From Lamellibrachia columna (lineage: Eukaryota; Annelida; Polychaeta; Sabellida; Siboglinidae), in contig OY759268.1 in assembly GCA_963662155.1 (NCBI GenBank), positions 58,790,140-58,854,139 on the forward strand: a stretch of 64,000 bases of DNA. The letters are read 5' to 3'. How positions within the stretch are numbered: the stretch's first letter is position 1; every line of letters starts with the position of its first letter. The position numbers were made by a program, and so were the translations under genes. This document shows, piece by piece, positions 1-15,440 of this stretch. The notes under the pieces are model-generated. The model searched no databases and was not told the origin of the DNA. It saw only the letters and a list, made by a program, of their open reading frames with translations.

Positions 1-50
1 GTGCTAGAACAGTGACAAAACAGTGCTAGAACAGTGGTAGAACAGTTATA

Positions 51-3000
51 GAACGGAGCTAGAACAGTGCTAGAACAGTGGTAGAATAGTGGTAGAACAG
101 TGATAGAACAGTGATAGAACAGTGGTAGAACAGTGATAGAACAGTACTAGAACAGTGATAGAACAGTGCTAGAACAGTGCCAGAATAGTGCTAGAACAGT
201 GGTAGAACAGTGCTAGAACAGTGGTAGAACAGTGCTAGAACAGTGGTAGAACAGTGCTAGAACAGTGATAGAACAGTGCTAGAACAGTGATAGAACAGTG
301 ATAGAACAGTGATAGAACAGTGTTAGAACAGTGACAGACCAGTGGTAGAACAGTGGTAGAACAGTGCTAGAACAGTGACAGAACAGTGATAGAACAGTGC
401 TAGAACAGTGATAGAACAGTGGTAGAACAGTGATCGAACAGTGCTAGAACAGTACTAGAAGAGTGATAAGACAGTGCTAGAACAGTGCTAGAAAAGTGCT
501 AGAACAGTGATAGACAGAGCTAGAACAGTGCTAGAACAGTGATGGAATAGTGGTAGAAAAGTGGGAGAACAGTGATAGAACAGTGGTAGAACAGTGATAG
601 AACAGTGCTAGAACAGTGATAGAACAGTGATAGAACAGTGCTACAACAGTGCTAGACAGTGGTATAACAGACCTAGAACATTGATAGAACAGTGCTAGAA
701 CAGTAATAGAACAGTGATAGAACAGTGCTAGAAAAGTGCTAGAACAGTGCTAGAACAGTAATAGAACAGTGACAGAACAGTGCAAGAAATACGCTAGAAC
801 AGTGCTATAACAGTGCTAGAACAGTGATAGAACAGTGCTAGAACAGTGACAGAACAGTGATAGAATGGTGCTAGAACATTGATAGAACAGTGGTAGAGCA
901 GTGCTAGAAAAGTGATAGAACAGTGCTAGAAGAGAGATATGACTGTGTTAGAACAGTGCTAGAACATTGCTAGAAAAGTGTTAGAACAGTGCTAGAACAG
1001 TGAAAGAACAGTGATAGAACAGTGATAGAACAGTGCTAGAAGAGTGATAGAACAGTGCTAGAACAGTGATAGAACAGTGCTAGAAAAGTGCTAGAACAGT
1101 GGTAGAACAGTGATAGAACAGTGCTACAACAGTGCTAGAACAGTGATAGAACAGTGGTAGAACAGTGATAGAACAGTGCTAGAACAGTGATAGAACAGTG
1201 TTAGAACAGTAATAGAACAGTGTTAGAACAGTGACAGACCAGTGGTAGAACAGTGCTAGAACAGTGACAGAACAGTGCTAGAGCAGTGCTAGAACAGTGC
1301 TAGAACATTGATAGAACAGTGCTAGAACAGTGATAGAACAGTGGTAGAATAGTGATAGAACAGTGATAGAACAGTGGTAGAACAGTGCTAGAACAGTGGC
1401 AGAACAGTGGTAGAACAGTGATAGAACAGTGCTAGAACAGTGCTAGAAAAGTGCTACAACAGTGATAGAACAGTGCTAGAATAGTGCTAGAGCAGGGATA
1501 GAACAGTGCTAGAATAGTGCTAGAACAATGCTAGAGCAGTGCTAGAACAGTGCTAGAACAGTGCTAGAACAGTGCTAGAGCAGTGCTAGAACAGTGCTAG
1601 AACAGTGATAGAACTGTGCTAGAATAGTGGTAGAACAGTTATAGAACATTGCTAGAATAGTGATAGAACAGTGCTAGAAAAGTGCTAGAACAGTGATAGA
1701 ACAGTGGTAGATAGAACAATGTTAGAACAGTGCTAGAACTGTGACAGAACAGTGCTAGAACAGTGGTAGAACAGTGGTAGAACAGTTATAGAACGGAGCT
1801 AGAACAGTGCTAGAAAAGTGGTAGAATAGTGGTAGAACAGTGAAAGAACAGTGGTAGAACAGTGATAGAACAGTGCTAGAACAGTGATAGAACAGTGCTA
1901 GAACAGTGCCAGAATAGTGCTAGAACAGTGGTATAACAGTGCTAGAACAGTGGTAGAACAGTGCTAGAACAGTGGTAGAACAGTGCTAGAACAGTGATAG
2001 AACAGTGCTAGAACAGTGATAGAACAGTGATAGAACAGTGTTAGAACAGTGACAGACCAGGGGTAGAACAGTGGTAGAACAGTGCTAGAACAGTGACAGA
2101 ACAGTGATAGAACAGTGCTAGAACAGTGATAGAACAGTGGTAGAACAGTGATCGAACAGTGCTAGAACAGTACAAGAAGAGTGATAAGACAGTGCTAGAA
2201 AAGTGCTAAAACAGTGCTAGAACAGTGATAGAACAGTGCTAGAAAAGTGGTAGAACAGTGGTAGAACAGTGATAGAACAGTGGTAGAAGAGTGTTAGAAC
2301 AGTGAAAGAACAGTGGTAGAACAGTGATAGAACAGTGGTAGAACAGTGATAGAACAGTGCTAGAACAATGATAGAACAGTGTTAGAACAGTGCTAGAAAA
2401 GTGCTAGAACAGTGATAGATAGAACAGTGATAGATAGAACAGTGCTAGAACAGTGGGAGAACAGTGCTAGAACAGTGGTAGAACAGTTATAGAACGGAGC
2501 TAGAACAGTGCTAGAACATTGATAGAACAGTGGGAGAACAGTGATAGAACAGTGCTAGAACAGTGCTAGAACAGTGCTAGAACAGTAATAGAACAGTGAC
2601 AGAACAGTGCAAGAAATATGCTAGAACAGTGCTATAACAGTGCTAGAACAGTGATAGAACAGTGCTAGAACAGTGACAGAACAGTGATAGAATGGTGCTA
2701 GAACATTGATAGAACCGTGATAGAGCAGTGCTAGAAAAGTGATAGAACAGTGCTAGAAGAGAGATATGACTGTGTTAGAACAGTGCTAGAACAGTGCTAG
2801 AAAAGTGCTAGAACAGTGCTAGAACAGTGAAAGAACAGTGATAGAACAGTGATAGAACAGTGCTAGAAGAGTGATAGAACAGTGCTAGAACAGTGATAGA
2901 ACAGGGCTAGAAAAGTGCTAGAACAGTGGTAGAACAGTGATAGAACAGTGCTACAACAGTGCTAGAACAGTGATAGAACAGTGGTAGAACAGTGATAGAA

Positions 3001-6000
3001 CAGTGATAGAACAGTGTTAGAACAGTGATAGAACAGTGTTAGAACAGTGACAGACCAGTGGTAGAACAGTGCTAGAACAGTGACAGAACAGTACTAGAGC
3101 AGTGCTAGAACAGTGCTAGAACATTGATAGAACAGTGCTAGAACAGTGCTAGAACAGTGACAGAACAGTGGTAGAATAGTGATAGAACAGTGATAGAACA
3201 GTGGTAGAACAGTGCTAGAAGAGTGGCAGAACAGTGGTAGAACAGTGATAAAACAGTGCTAGAACAGTGCTAGAACAGTGCTACAACAGTGATAGAACAG
3301 TGCTAGAATAGTGCTAGAGCAGGGATAGAACAGTGCTAGAATAGTGCTAGAACAATGCTAGAGCAGTGCAAGAACAGTGCTTGAACAGTGCTAGAACAGT
3401 GCTAGAGCAGTGCTAGAACAGTGATAGAACAGTGCTAGAATAGTGGTAGAACAGTGATAGAACATTGCTAGAATAGTGATAGAACAGTGCTAGAACAGTG
3501 CTAGAAAAGTGCTAGAACAGTGATAGAACAGTGGTAGATAGAACAATGTTAGAACAGTGCTAGAACAGTGACAGAACAGTGCTAGAACAGTGGTAGAACA
3601 GTGGTAGAACAGTTATAGAACGGAGCTAGAACAGTGCTAGAACAGTGGTAGAATAGTGGTAGAACAGTGAAAGAACAGTGGTAGAACAGTGATAGAACAG
3701 TGCTAGAACAGTGATAGAACAGTGCTAGAACAGTGCCAGAATAGTGCTAGAACATTGGTAGAACAGTGCTAGAACAGTGGTAGAACAGTGCTAGAACAGT
3801 GGTAGAACAGTGCTAGAACAGTGATAGAACAGTGCTAGAACAGTGATAGAACAGTGATAGAACAGTGTTAGAACAGTGACAGACCAGGGGTAGAACAGTG
3901 GTAGAACAGTGCTAGAACAGTGACAGAACAGTGATAGAACAGTGCTAGAACAGTGATAGAACAGTGGTAGAACAGTGATCGAACAGTGCTAGAACAGTAC
4001 TAGAAGAGTGATAAGACAGTGCTAGAACAGTGCTAGAAAAGTGCTAAAACAGTGCTAGAACAGTGATAGAACAGTGCTAGAAAAGTGCTAGAACAGTGGT
4101 AGAACAGTGATAGAACAGTGGTAGAAGAGTGTTAGAACAGTGAAAGAACAGTGGTAGAACAGTGATAGCACAGTGGTAGAACAGTGATAGAACAGTGCTA
4201 GAACAGTGATAGAACAGTGTTAGAATAGTGCTAGAAAAGTGCTAGAACAGTGATAGATAGAACAGTGATAGATAGAACAGTGCTAGAACAGTGGGAGAAC
4301 AGTGCTAGAACAGTGGTAGAACAGTTATAGAACGGAGCTAGAACAGTGCTAGAACATTGATAGAACAGTGGGAGAACAGTGATAGAACAGTGCTAGAACA
4401 GTGATAGAACAGTGCTAGAACAGTGCTAGAAAAGTGCTAGAACAGTGCTAGAACAGTAATAGAACAGTGACAGAACAGTGCAAGAAATATGCTAGAACAA
4501 TGCTATAACAGTGCTAGAACAGTGATAGAACAGTGCTAGAACAGTGACAGAACAGTGATAGAATGGTGCTAGAACGTTGATAGAACAGTGGTAGAGCAGT
4601 GCTAGAAAAGTGATAGAACAGTGCTAGAAGAGAGATATGACTGTGTTAGAACAGTGCTAGAACAGTGCTAGAAAAGTGCTAGAACAGTGCTAGAACAGTG
4701 AAAGAACAGTGATAGAACAGTGATAGAACAGTGCTAGAAGAGTGATAGAACAGTGCTAGAACAGTGATAGAACAGGGCTAGAAAAGTGCTAGAACAGTGG
4801 TAGAACAGTGATAGAACAGTGCTACAACAGTGCTAGAACAGTGATAGAACAGTGGTAGAACAGTGATAGAACAGTGCTAGAACAGTGATAGAACAGTGTT
4901 AGAACAGTGATAGAACAGTGTTAGAACAGTGACAGACCAGTGGTAGAACAGTGCTAGATCAGTGACAGAACAGTGCTAGAGCAGTGCTAGAACAGTGCTA
5001 GAACATTGATAGAACAGTGCTAGAACAGTGCTAGAACAGTGACAGAACAGTGGTAGAATAGTGATAGAACAGTGATAGAACAGTGGTAGAACAGTGCTAG
5101 AACAGTGCTACAACAGTGATAGAACCGTGCTAGAATAGTGCTAGAGCAGGGATAGAACAGTGCTAGAATAGTGCTAGAACAATGCTAGAGCAGTGCTAGA
5201 ACAGTGCTAGAACAGTGCTAGAACAGTGCTAGAGCAGTGCTAGAACAGTGCTAGAACAGTGATAGAACAGTGCTAGAATAGTGGTAGAACAGTGATAGAA
5301 CATTGCTAGAATAGTGATAGAACAGTGCTAGAACAGTGCTAGAAAAGTGCTAGAACAGTGATAGAACAGTTGTAGATAGAACAATGTTAGAACAGTGCTA
5401 GAACAGTGACAGAACAGTGCTAGAACAGTGGTAGAACAGTGGTAGAACAGTTATAGAACGGAGCTAGAACAGTGCTAGAACAGTGGTAGAATATTGGTAG
5501 AACAGTGAAAGAACAGTGGTAGAACAGTGATAGAACAGTGCTAGAACAGTGATAGAACAGTGCTAGAACAGTGCCAGAATAGTGCTAGAACAGTGGTAGA
5601 ACAGTGCTAGAACAGTGGTAGAACAGTGCTAGAACAGTGGTAGAACAGTGCTAGAACAGTGATAGAACAGTGCTAGAACAGTGATAGAACAGTGATAGAA
5701 CAGTGTTAGAACAGTGACAGACCAGTGGTAGAACAGTGGTAGAACAGTGCTAGAACAGTGACAGAACAGTGATAGAACAGTGATAGAACTGTGATAGAAA
5801 AATTGGTAGAACAGTGATCGAACAGTGCTAGAACAGTACTAGAAGAGTGATAAGACAGTGCTAGAACAGTGCTAGAAGAGTGATAGAACAGTGCTAGAAC
5901 AGTGATAGAACAGTGCTAGAAAAGTGCTAGAACAGTGGTAGAACAGTGATAGAACAGTGCTACAACAGTGCTAGAACAGTGATAGAACAGTGGTAGAACA

Positions 6001-7300
6001 GTGATAGAACAGTGCTAGAACAGTGATAGAACAGTGTTAGAACAGTGATAGAACAGTGTTAGAACAGTGACAGACCAGTGGTAGAACAGTGCTAGAACAG
6101 TGACAGAACAGTGCTAGAGCAGTGCTAGAACAGTGCTAGAACATTGATAGAACAGTGCTAGAACAGTGCTAGAACAGTGATAGAACAGTGGTAGAATAGT
6201 GATAGAACAGTGATAGAACAGTGGTAGAACAGTGCTAGAACAGTGGCAGAACAGTGGTAGAACAGTGATAGAACAGTGCTAGAACAGTGCTAGAACAGTG
6301 CTACAACACTGATAGAACAGTGCTAGAGCAGGGACAGAACAGTGCTAGAATAGTGCTAGAACAATGCTAGAACAGTGCTAGAACAGTGCCAGAGCAGTGG
6401 TAGAACAGTGCTTGAACAGTAATAGAACAGTGCTAGAATAGTGGTAGAACAGTGATAGAACATTGCTAGAATAGTGATAGAACAGTGGTAGATAGAACAA
6501 TGTTAGAACAGTGCTAGAACAGTGACAGAACAGTGCTAGAACAGTGGTAGAACAGTGGTAGAACAGTTATAGAACGGAGCTAGAACAGTGCTAGAACAGT
6601 GGTAGAATAGTGGTAGAACAGTGAAAGAACAGTGGTAGAACAGTGATAGAACAGTGCTAGAACAGTGATAGAACAGTGCTTGAACAGTGCCAGAACAGTG
6701 CTAGAACAGTGGTAGAACAGTGCTAGAACAGTGGTAGAACAGTTCTAGAACAGTGATAGAACAGTGCTAGAACAGTGATAGAACAGTGATATAACAGTGT
6801 TAGAACAGTGACAGACCAGTGGTAGAACAGTGGTAGAACAGTGCTAGAACAGTGACAGAACAATGATAGAACAGTGCTAGAACAGTGATAGAACAGTGGT
6901 AGAACAGTGTTCGAACAGTGCTAGAACAGTACTAGAAGATTGATAAGACAGTGCAAGAACAGTGCTAGAAAAGTGCTAAAACAGTGCTAGAACAGTGATA
7001 GAACAGTGCTAGAAAAGTGCTAGAACAGTGGTAGAACAGTGATAGAATAGTGGTAGAACAGTGTTAGAACAGTGAAAGAACAGTGGTAGAACAGTGATAC
7101 AACAGTGGTAGAACAGTGATAGAACAGTGCTAGAACAGTGATAGAACAGTGTTAGAACAGTGCTAGAAAAGTGCTAGAACAGTGATATATAGAACAGTGA
7201 TATATAGAACAGTGCTAGAACAGTGGGAGAACAGTGCTAGAACAGTGGTAGAACAGTTATAGAACGGAGCTAGAACAGTGCTAGAATATTGATAGAACAG
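51..7300. repeat. Higher-order repeat block 1 of the 11-bp satellite, about 1.8 kb period
   Basis: The rare marker variant gaacggagctagaa recurs at 51, 1791, 3618, 5456 and 6572, each followed by the 'gtggtagaatagtgg' type sequence. A second context, followed by 'acattgatagaacagtggg', recurs at 2492 and 4330, with a diverged copy at 7262. The first-type spacings of 1740, 1827 and 1838 bp are close to multiples of 11. The second marker lies 701 and 712 bp after the first. This is a clear higher-order unit of roughly 160-167 monomers, with gains and losses of a few monomers between copies. Confidence 0.85.
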
Positions 7301-9789
7301 GGGGAGAACAGTGATAGAACAGTGCTAGAACAGTGATAGAACAGTGCTAGAACAGTGCCAGAACAGTGCTAGAACAGTGGTAGAACAATGCTAGAACAGT
7401 GATAGAACAGTGCTAGAACAGTGATAGAACAGTGCTAGAACCGTGATAGAACAGTGCTAGAAAAGTAATAGAACAGTGACAGAACAGTGCTAGAAAAGTG
7501 CTAGAACAGTGCTATAACAGTGCTATAACAGTACTAGAACAGTGATAGAACAGTGTTAGAACAGTTACAGACCAGTGGTAGAACAGTGGTAGAACAGTGC
7601 TAGAACAGTGACAGAACAGTGATAGAATATTGCTAGAACATTGATAGAACAGTGGTAGAGCAGTGCTAGGAGAGTGATATGACTGTGTTAGAACAGTGCT
7701 AGAACAGTGCTAGATAAGTGCTAGAACAGTGCTAGAACAGTGAAAGAACAGTGATAGAACAGTGATAGAACACTGCTAGAACAGTGATAGAACAGTGCTA
7801 GAACAGTGATAGAAAAGGGCTAGAACAGTGGTAGAACAGTGATAGAACAGTGGCAGAACAGTGCTAGAACAGAGATAGAATATTGGTAGAACAGTGCTAG
7901 AACAGTGACAGACCAGTGGTAGAACAGTGGTAGAACAGTGCTAGAACAATGAGAGAACAGTGCTAGAACAGTGCTATAAAAGTGCTAGAACAGTGACAGA
8001 ACAGTGGTAGAACAGTGATAGAACAGTGATAGAACAGTGATAGAACTGTGGTAGAACTGTGGTAGAACAGTGGTAGAATAGTGGTAGAACAGTGGTAGAA
8101 CAGTGACAGACCAGTGGTAGAACAGTGCTAGAACAGTGCTAGAACAGTGCTAGAACAGTGCTAGAGCAGTGCTAGAACAGTGCTAGAACAGTGATAGAAC
8201 AGTGCTAGAATAGTGCTAGAACAGAGATAGAACAGTGCTAGAATAGTGATAGAACAATGCTAGAACATTGCTAGAAAAATGCTAGAACAGTGACAGAACA
8301 GTTATAGAACACTGCTAGAACAGTGATAGAACAGTGATAGAACAGTGCTTAAAAAGTTCTAGAACAGTGGTAGAACATTGATAGAACAGTGATAGAACAG
8401 TGGTAGAACAGTGATAGAACAGGGGTAGAACGGTGGTAGAACAGTGTTAGAAGAGTGACAGACCAGTGGTAGAACAGCGCTAGAACAGTGCAAGAACAAT
8501 GAGAGAACAGTGCTAGAACAGTGCTAGAACAGTGACAGAACAGTGCTAGAACAGTGCTAGAACAGTGCTAGAACAGTGGTAGAACAGTGATAGAACTGTG
8601 GTAGAACTGTGGTAGAACAGAGCTAGAACAATGACAGAACAGTTGAAGAACTGTGGTAGAACAGTGCTAGAACAGTGACAGACCAGTGGTAGAACAGTGC
8701 TAGAAAATTGATAGAACAGTGGTAGAACAGTGGGAGATCAGTGGTAGAACAGTGATAGAACAGTGCTAGAAAAGTGCTAGAACAGTGGTAGAACAGTGCT
8801 AGAACAGTGATAGAACAGTGCTAGGACAGTGCCAGAACAGTGCTAGAACAGTGGTAGAACAGTGCTAGAACAGTGGTAGAACAGTGCTAGAACAGTGATA
8901 GAACAGTGATAGAACAGTGATAGAACAGTGCTAGGACAGTGATAGAACAGTGTTAGAACAGTGACAGACCAGTGGTAGAACAGTGCTAGAACAGTGACAG
9001 AACAGTGATAGAACAGTGCTAGAACAGCTATAGAACAGTGGTAGAACAGTGATCGAACAGTGCTAGAACAATGCTAGAAGAGTGATAAGACAGTGCTAGA
9101 ACAGTGCTAGAAAAGTGATAGAACAGTGATAGAACAGTGATAGAACAGTGCTAGAACAGTGATAGAACAGTGTTAGAACAGTGACAGACCAGTGGTAGAA
9201 CAGTGCTAGAACAGTGACAGAACAGAGATAGAACAGTGCTAGAACAGTGATAGAACAGTGGTAGAACAGTGATCGAACAGTGCTAGAACAATGCTAGAAG
9301 AGTGATAAGACAGTGCTAGAACAGTGCTAGAAAAGTGCTAGAACAGTGATAGAACAGTGCTAGAACAGTGATAGAACAGTGCTAGAAAAGTGCTAGAACA
9401 GTGGTAGAACAGTGATAGAACAGTGGTAGAACAGTGCTAGAACAGTGAAAGAACAGTGGTAGAACAGTGATAGAACAGTGATAGAACAGTGCTAGAACAG
9501 TGATAGAACAGTGCTAGAAAAGTGCTAGAACAGTGGTAGAACAGTGACAGAACAGTGGTAGAACAGTGCTAGATCAGTGAAAGAACAGTGTTAGAACAGT
9601 GATAGAACAGTGGTAGAACAGTGATAGAACAGTGCTAGAACAGTGATAGAACAGTGTAAGAACAGAGCTAGAAAAGTGCTAGAACAGTGATAGATAGAAC
9701 AGTGATAGATAGAACAGTGCTAGAACAGTGCTAGAACAGTGGGAGAACAGTGCTAGAACAGTGCTAGAAAAGTGCTAGAACAATGGTAG

Positions 9790-12700
9790 AACAGTGGTAG
9801 AACAGTTATAGAACGGAGCTAGAACAGTGCTAGAACTGTGGTAGAATAGTGATAGAACAGTGATAGAACAGTGGTAGAACAGTGATAGAACAGTGCTAGA
9901 GCAGTGATAGAACAGTGATAGAACAGTGCCAGAATAGTGCTAGAACAGTAATAGAACAGTGACAGAACAGTGCTAGAAATGTGCTAGAACAGTGCTATAA
10001 CAGTGCTAGAACAGTGATAGAACCGTGTTAGAACAGTTACAGACCAGTGGTAGAACAGTGGTAGAACAGTTCTAGAACAGTGACAGAACAGTGATAGAAT
10101 GGTGCTAGAACATTGATAGAACAGTGGTAGAGCAGTGCTAGAACAGTGATAGAACAGTGCTAGAAGAGTGATATGACTGTGTTAGAACAGTGCTAGAACA
10201 GTGGTAGAACAGTGACAGAACAGTGGTAGAACAGTGCTAGATCAGTGAAAGAACAGTGTTAGAACAGTGATAGAACAGTGGTAGAACAGTGATAGAACAG
10301 TGCTAGAACAGTGATAGAACAGTGTAAGAACAGAGCTAGAAAAGTGCTAGAACAGTGATAGATAGAACAGTGATAGATAGAACAGTGCTAGAACAGTGGG
10401 AGAACAGTGCTAGAACAGTGCTAGAAAAGTGCTAGAACAATGGTAGAACAGTGGTAGAACAGTTATAGAACGGAGCTAGAACAGTGCTAGAACAGTGGTA
10501 GAATAGTGATAGAACAGTGATAGAACAGTGGTAGAACAGTGATAGAACAGTGCCAGAATAGTGCTAGAACAGTAATAGAACAGTGACAGAACAGTGCTAG
10601 AAATGTGCTAGAACAGTGCTATAACAGTGCTAGAACAGTGATAGAACCGTGTTAGAACAGTTACAGACCAGTGGTAGAACAGTGGTAGAACAGTTCTAGA
10701 ACAGTGACAGAACAGTGATAGAATGGTGCTAGAACATTGATAGAACAGTGGTAGAGCAGTGCTAGAACAGTGATAGAACAGTGCTAGAAGAGTGATATGA
10801 CTGTGTTAGAACAGTGCTAGAACAGTGCTAGAAAAGTGCTAGAACAGTGCTAGAACAGTGAAAGAACAGTGATAGAACAGTGATAGAACAGTGCTAGAAC
10901 AGTGATAGAAAAGTGCTAGAACAGTGATAGAACAGTGATGGAATAGTGGTAGAACAGTGGGAGAACAGTGATAGAACAGTGGTAGAACAGTGATAGAACA
11001 GTGCTAGAACAGTGCTAGAACAGTGATAGAACAGTGCTAGAACAGTGCTAGACAGTGGTGTAACAGTCCTAGAACATTGATAGAACAGTGCTAGAACAGT
11101 AATAGAACAGTGATAGAACAGTGCTAGAAAAGTGCTAGAACAGTGCTAGAACAGTAATAGAACAGTGACAGAACAGTGCTAGAAATGTGCTAGAACAGTG
11201 CTATAACAGTGCTAGAACAGTGATAGAACAGTGTTAGAAAAGTTACAGACCAGTGGTAGAACAGTGGCAGAGCAGTGCTAGAACAGTGATAGAACAGTGC
11301 TAGAAGAGTGATATGACTGTGTTAGAACAGTGCTAGAACAGTGCTAGAAAAGTGCTAGAATAGTGCTAGAACAGTGAAAGAACAGTGATAGAACAGTGAT
11401 AGAACAGTGCTAGAACAGTGATAGAACAGTGCTAGAACAGTGATAGAACAGTGCTAGAAAAGTGCTAGAACAGTGGTAGAACAGTGATAGAACAGTGCAA
11501 CAACAGTGCTAGAACAGTGATAGAACAGTGGTAGAACAATGGTAGAACAGTGATAGAACAGTGCTAGAACAGTGATAGAACAGTGCTAGAACAGTGATAG
11601 AACAGTGTTAGAACAGTGACAGACCAGTGGTAGAACAGTGCTAGAACAGTGACAGAACAGTGCTAGAGCAGTGCTAGAACAGTGCTAGAACAGTGATAGA
11701 ACAGTGCTAGAACAGTGCTAGAACAGTGGTAGAATAGTGATAGAACAGTGATAGAACAGTGCTAGAACAGTGGCAGAACAGTGGTAGAACAGTGATAGAA
11801 CAGTGCTAGAACAGTTATAGAACGGAGCTAGAGCAGTGCTAGAACAGTGGTAGAATAGTGGTAGAACAGTGATAGAACAGTGATAGAACAATGGTAGAAC
11901 AGTGATAGAACAGTGCTAGAACAGTGATAGAGCAGTGCTAGAACAGTGCCAGAATAGTGCTAGAACAGTGGTAGAACAGTGCTAGAACAGTGGAAGAACA
12001 GTGCTAGAAGAGTGGTAGAACAGTGCTAGAACAGTGATAGAACAGTGCTAGAACAGTGATAGAACAGTGATAGAACAGTGATAGAACAGTGTTAGAACAG
12101 TGACAGACCAGTGGTAGAACAGTGGTAGAACAGTGCTAGAACAGTGACAGAACAGTGATAGAAAAGTGCTAGAACAGTGATAGAACAGTGGTAGAACAGT
12201 GCTAGAACAGTGGCAGAACAGTGGTAGAACAGTGATAGAACAGTGCTAGAACAGTGCTAGAACAGTGCTACAACAGTGATAGAACAGTGCTAGTACAGTG
12301 CTAGAATAGTGCTAGAGCAGGGATAGAACAGTGCTAGAATAGTGCTAGAATAGTGCTAGAACAATGCTAGAGCAGTGCTAGAACAGTGCTAGAACAGTGC
12401 TAGAGCAGTGCTAAAACAGTGCTAGAACAGTGATAGAACAGTGCTAGAATAGTGCTAGAACAGTGATAGAACATTGCTAGAATATTGATAGAACAGTGCT
12501 AGAACAGTGCTAGAAAAGTGCTAGAACAGTGGTAGATAGAACAATGTTAGAAGTGCTAGAACAGTGACAAAACAGTGCTAGAACAGTGGTAGAACAGTTA
12601 TAGAACGGAGCTAGAACAGTGCTAGAACAGTGGTATAATAGTGGTAGAACAGTGATAGAACAGTGATAGAACAGTGGTAGAACAGTGATAGAACAGTCGT

Positions 12701-15440
12701 AGAACAGTGATAGAACAGTGCTAGAACAGTGCCAGAATAGTGCTAGAACAGTGGTAGAACAGTGCTAGAACAGTGGTAGAACAGTGCTAGAACAGTGGTA
12801 GAACAGTGCTAGAACAGTGATAGAACAGTGCTAGAACAGTGGTAGAACAGTGATAGAACAGTGGTAGAACAGTGCTAGAACAGTGAAAGAACAGTGGTAG
12901 AAAAGTGATAGAACAGTGATAGAAAAGTGCTAGAACAGTGATAGAACAGTGCTAGAAAAGTGCTAGAACAGTGGTAGAACAGTGACAGAACAGTGGTAGA
13001 ACAGTGCTAGATCAGTGAAAGAACAGTGTTAGAACAGTGATAGAACAGTGGTAGAACAGTGATAGAACAGTGCTAGAACAGTGATAGAACAGTGTTAGAA
13101 CAGAGCTAGAAAAGTGCTAGAACAGTGATAGATAGAACAGTGATAGATAGAACAGTGCTAGAACAGTGGGAGAACAGTGCTAGAACAGTGCTAGAACAGT
13201 GCTAGAACAATGGTAGAACAGTGGTAGAACAGTTATAGAACGGAGCTAGAACAGTGCTAGAACAGTGGTAGAATAGTGATAGAACAGTGATAGAACAGTG
13301 GTAGAACAGTGATAGAACAGTGCTAGAGCAGTGATAGAACAGTGCTAGAACAGTGCCAGAATAGTGCTAGAACAGTAATAGAACAGTGACAGAACAGTGC
13401 TAGAAATGTGCTAGAACAGTGCTATAACAGTGCTAGAACAGTGATAGAACCGTGTTAGAACAGTTACAGACCAGTGGTAGAACAGTGGTAGAACAGTTCT
13501 AGAACAGTGACAGAACAGTGATAGAATGGTGCTAGAACATTGATAGAACAGTGGTAGAGCAGTGCTAGAACAGTGATAGAACAGTGCTAGAAGAGTGATA
13601 TGACTGTGTTAGAACAGTGCTAGAACAGTGCTAGAAAAGTGCTAGAACAGTGCTAGAACAGTGAAAGAACAGTGATAGAACAGTGATAGAACAGTGCTAG
13701 AACAGTGATAGAAAAGTGCTAGAACAGTGATAGAACAGTGATGGAATAGTGGTAGAACAGTGGGAGAACAGTAATAGAACAGTGGTAGAACAGTGATAGA
13801 ACAGTGCTAGAACAGTGCTAGAACAGTGATAGAACAGTGCTAGAACAGTGCTAGACAGTGGTGTAACAGTCCTAGAACATTGATAGAACAGTGCTAGAAC
13901 AGTAATAGAACAGTGATAGAACAGTGCTAGAAAAGTGCTAGAACAGTGCTAGAACAGTAATAGAACAGTGACAGAACAGTGCTAGAAATGTGCTAGAATA
14001 GTGCTATAACAGTGCTAGAACAGTGATAGAACAGTGTTAGAAAAGTTACAGACCAGTGGTAGAACAGTGGCAGAGCAGTGCTAGAACAGTGATAGAACAG
14101 TGCTAGAAGAGTGATATGACTGTGTTAGAACAGTGCTAGAACAGTGCTAGAAAAGTGCTAGAACAGTGCTAGAACAGTGAAAGAACAGTGATAGAACAGT
14201 GATAGAACAGTGCTAGAACAGTGATAGAACAGTGCTAGAACAGTGATAGAACAGTGCTAGAAAAGTGCTAGAACAGTGGTAGAACAGTGATAGAACAGTG
14301 CTACAACAGTGCTAGAACAGTGATAGAACAGTGGTAGAACAATGGTAGAACAGTGATAGAACAGTGCTAGAACAGTGATAGAACAGTGCTAGAACAGTGA
14401 TAGAACAGTGTTAGAACAGTGACAGACCAGTGGTAGAACAGTGCTAGAACAGTGACAGAACAGTGCTAGAGCAGTGCTAGAATAGTGCTAGAACAGTGAT
14501 AGAACAGTGCTAGAACAGTGCTAGAACAGTGGTAGAATAGTGATAGAACAGTGATAGAACAGTGCTAGAACAGTGGCAGAACAGTGGTAGAACAGTGATA
14601 GAACAGTGCTAGAACAGTTATAGAACGGAGCTAGAGCAGTGCTAGAACAGTGGTAGAATAGTGGTAGAACAGTGATAGAACAGTGATAGAACAATGGTAG
14701 AACAGTGATAGAACAGTGCTAGAACAGTGATAGAACAGTGCTAGAACAGTGCCAGAATAGTGCTAGAACAGTGGTAGAACAGTGCTAGAACAGTGGAAGA
14801 ACAGTGCTAGAAGAGTGGTAGAACAGTGCTAGAACAGTGATAGAACAGTGCTAGAACAGTGATAGAACAGTGATAGAACAGTGATAGAACAGTGTTAGAA
14901 CAGTGACAGACCAGTGGTAGAACAGTGGTAGAACAGTGCTAGAACAGTGACAGAACAGTGATAGAAAAGTGCTAGAACAGTGATAGAACAGTGGTAGAAC
15001 AGTGCTAGAACAGTGGCAGAACAGTGGTAGAACAGTGATAGAACAGTGCTAGAACAGTGCTAGAACAGTGCTACAACAGTGATAGAACAGTGCTAGTACA
15101 GTGCTAGAATAGTGCTAGAGCAGGGATAGAACAGTGCTAGAATAGTGCTAGAATAGTGCTAGAACAATGCTAGAGCAGTGCTAGAACAGTGCTAGAACAG
15201 TGCTAGAGCAGTGCTAGAACAGTGCTAGAACAGTGATAGAACAGTGCTAGAATAGTGCTAGAACAGTGATAGAACATTGCTAGAATATTGATAGAACAGT
15301 GCTAGAAAAGTGCTAGAACAGTGGTAGATAGAACAATGTTAGAAGTGCTAGAACAGTGGTAGATAGAACAATGTTAGAAGTGCTAGAACAGTGACAAAAC
15401 AGTGCTAGAACAGTGGTAGAACAGTTATAGAACGGAGCTA
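9790..15440. repeat. Higher-order repeat block 2, about 2.8 kb period
   Basis: The marker gaacggagctag occurs at 10468 and 13238 (2770 bp apart), at 11820 and 14623 (2803 bp) and at 12603 and 15430 (2827 bp). The same succession of rare variants surrounds each pair, for example 'tagacagtggtgtaacagtc' near 11,050 and 13,850. This indicates a tandem duplication of a unit of about 2.8 kb within the 11-bp satellite, with small monomer-number changes. Confidence 0.8.
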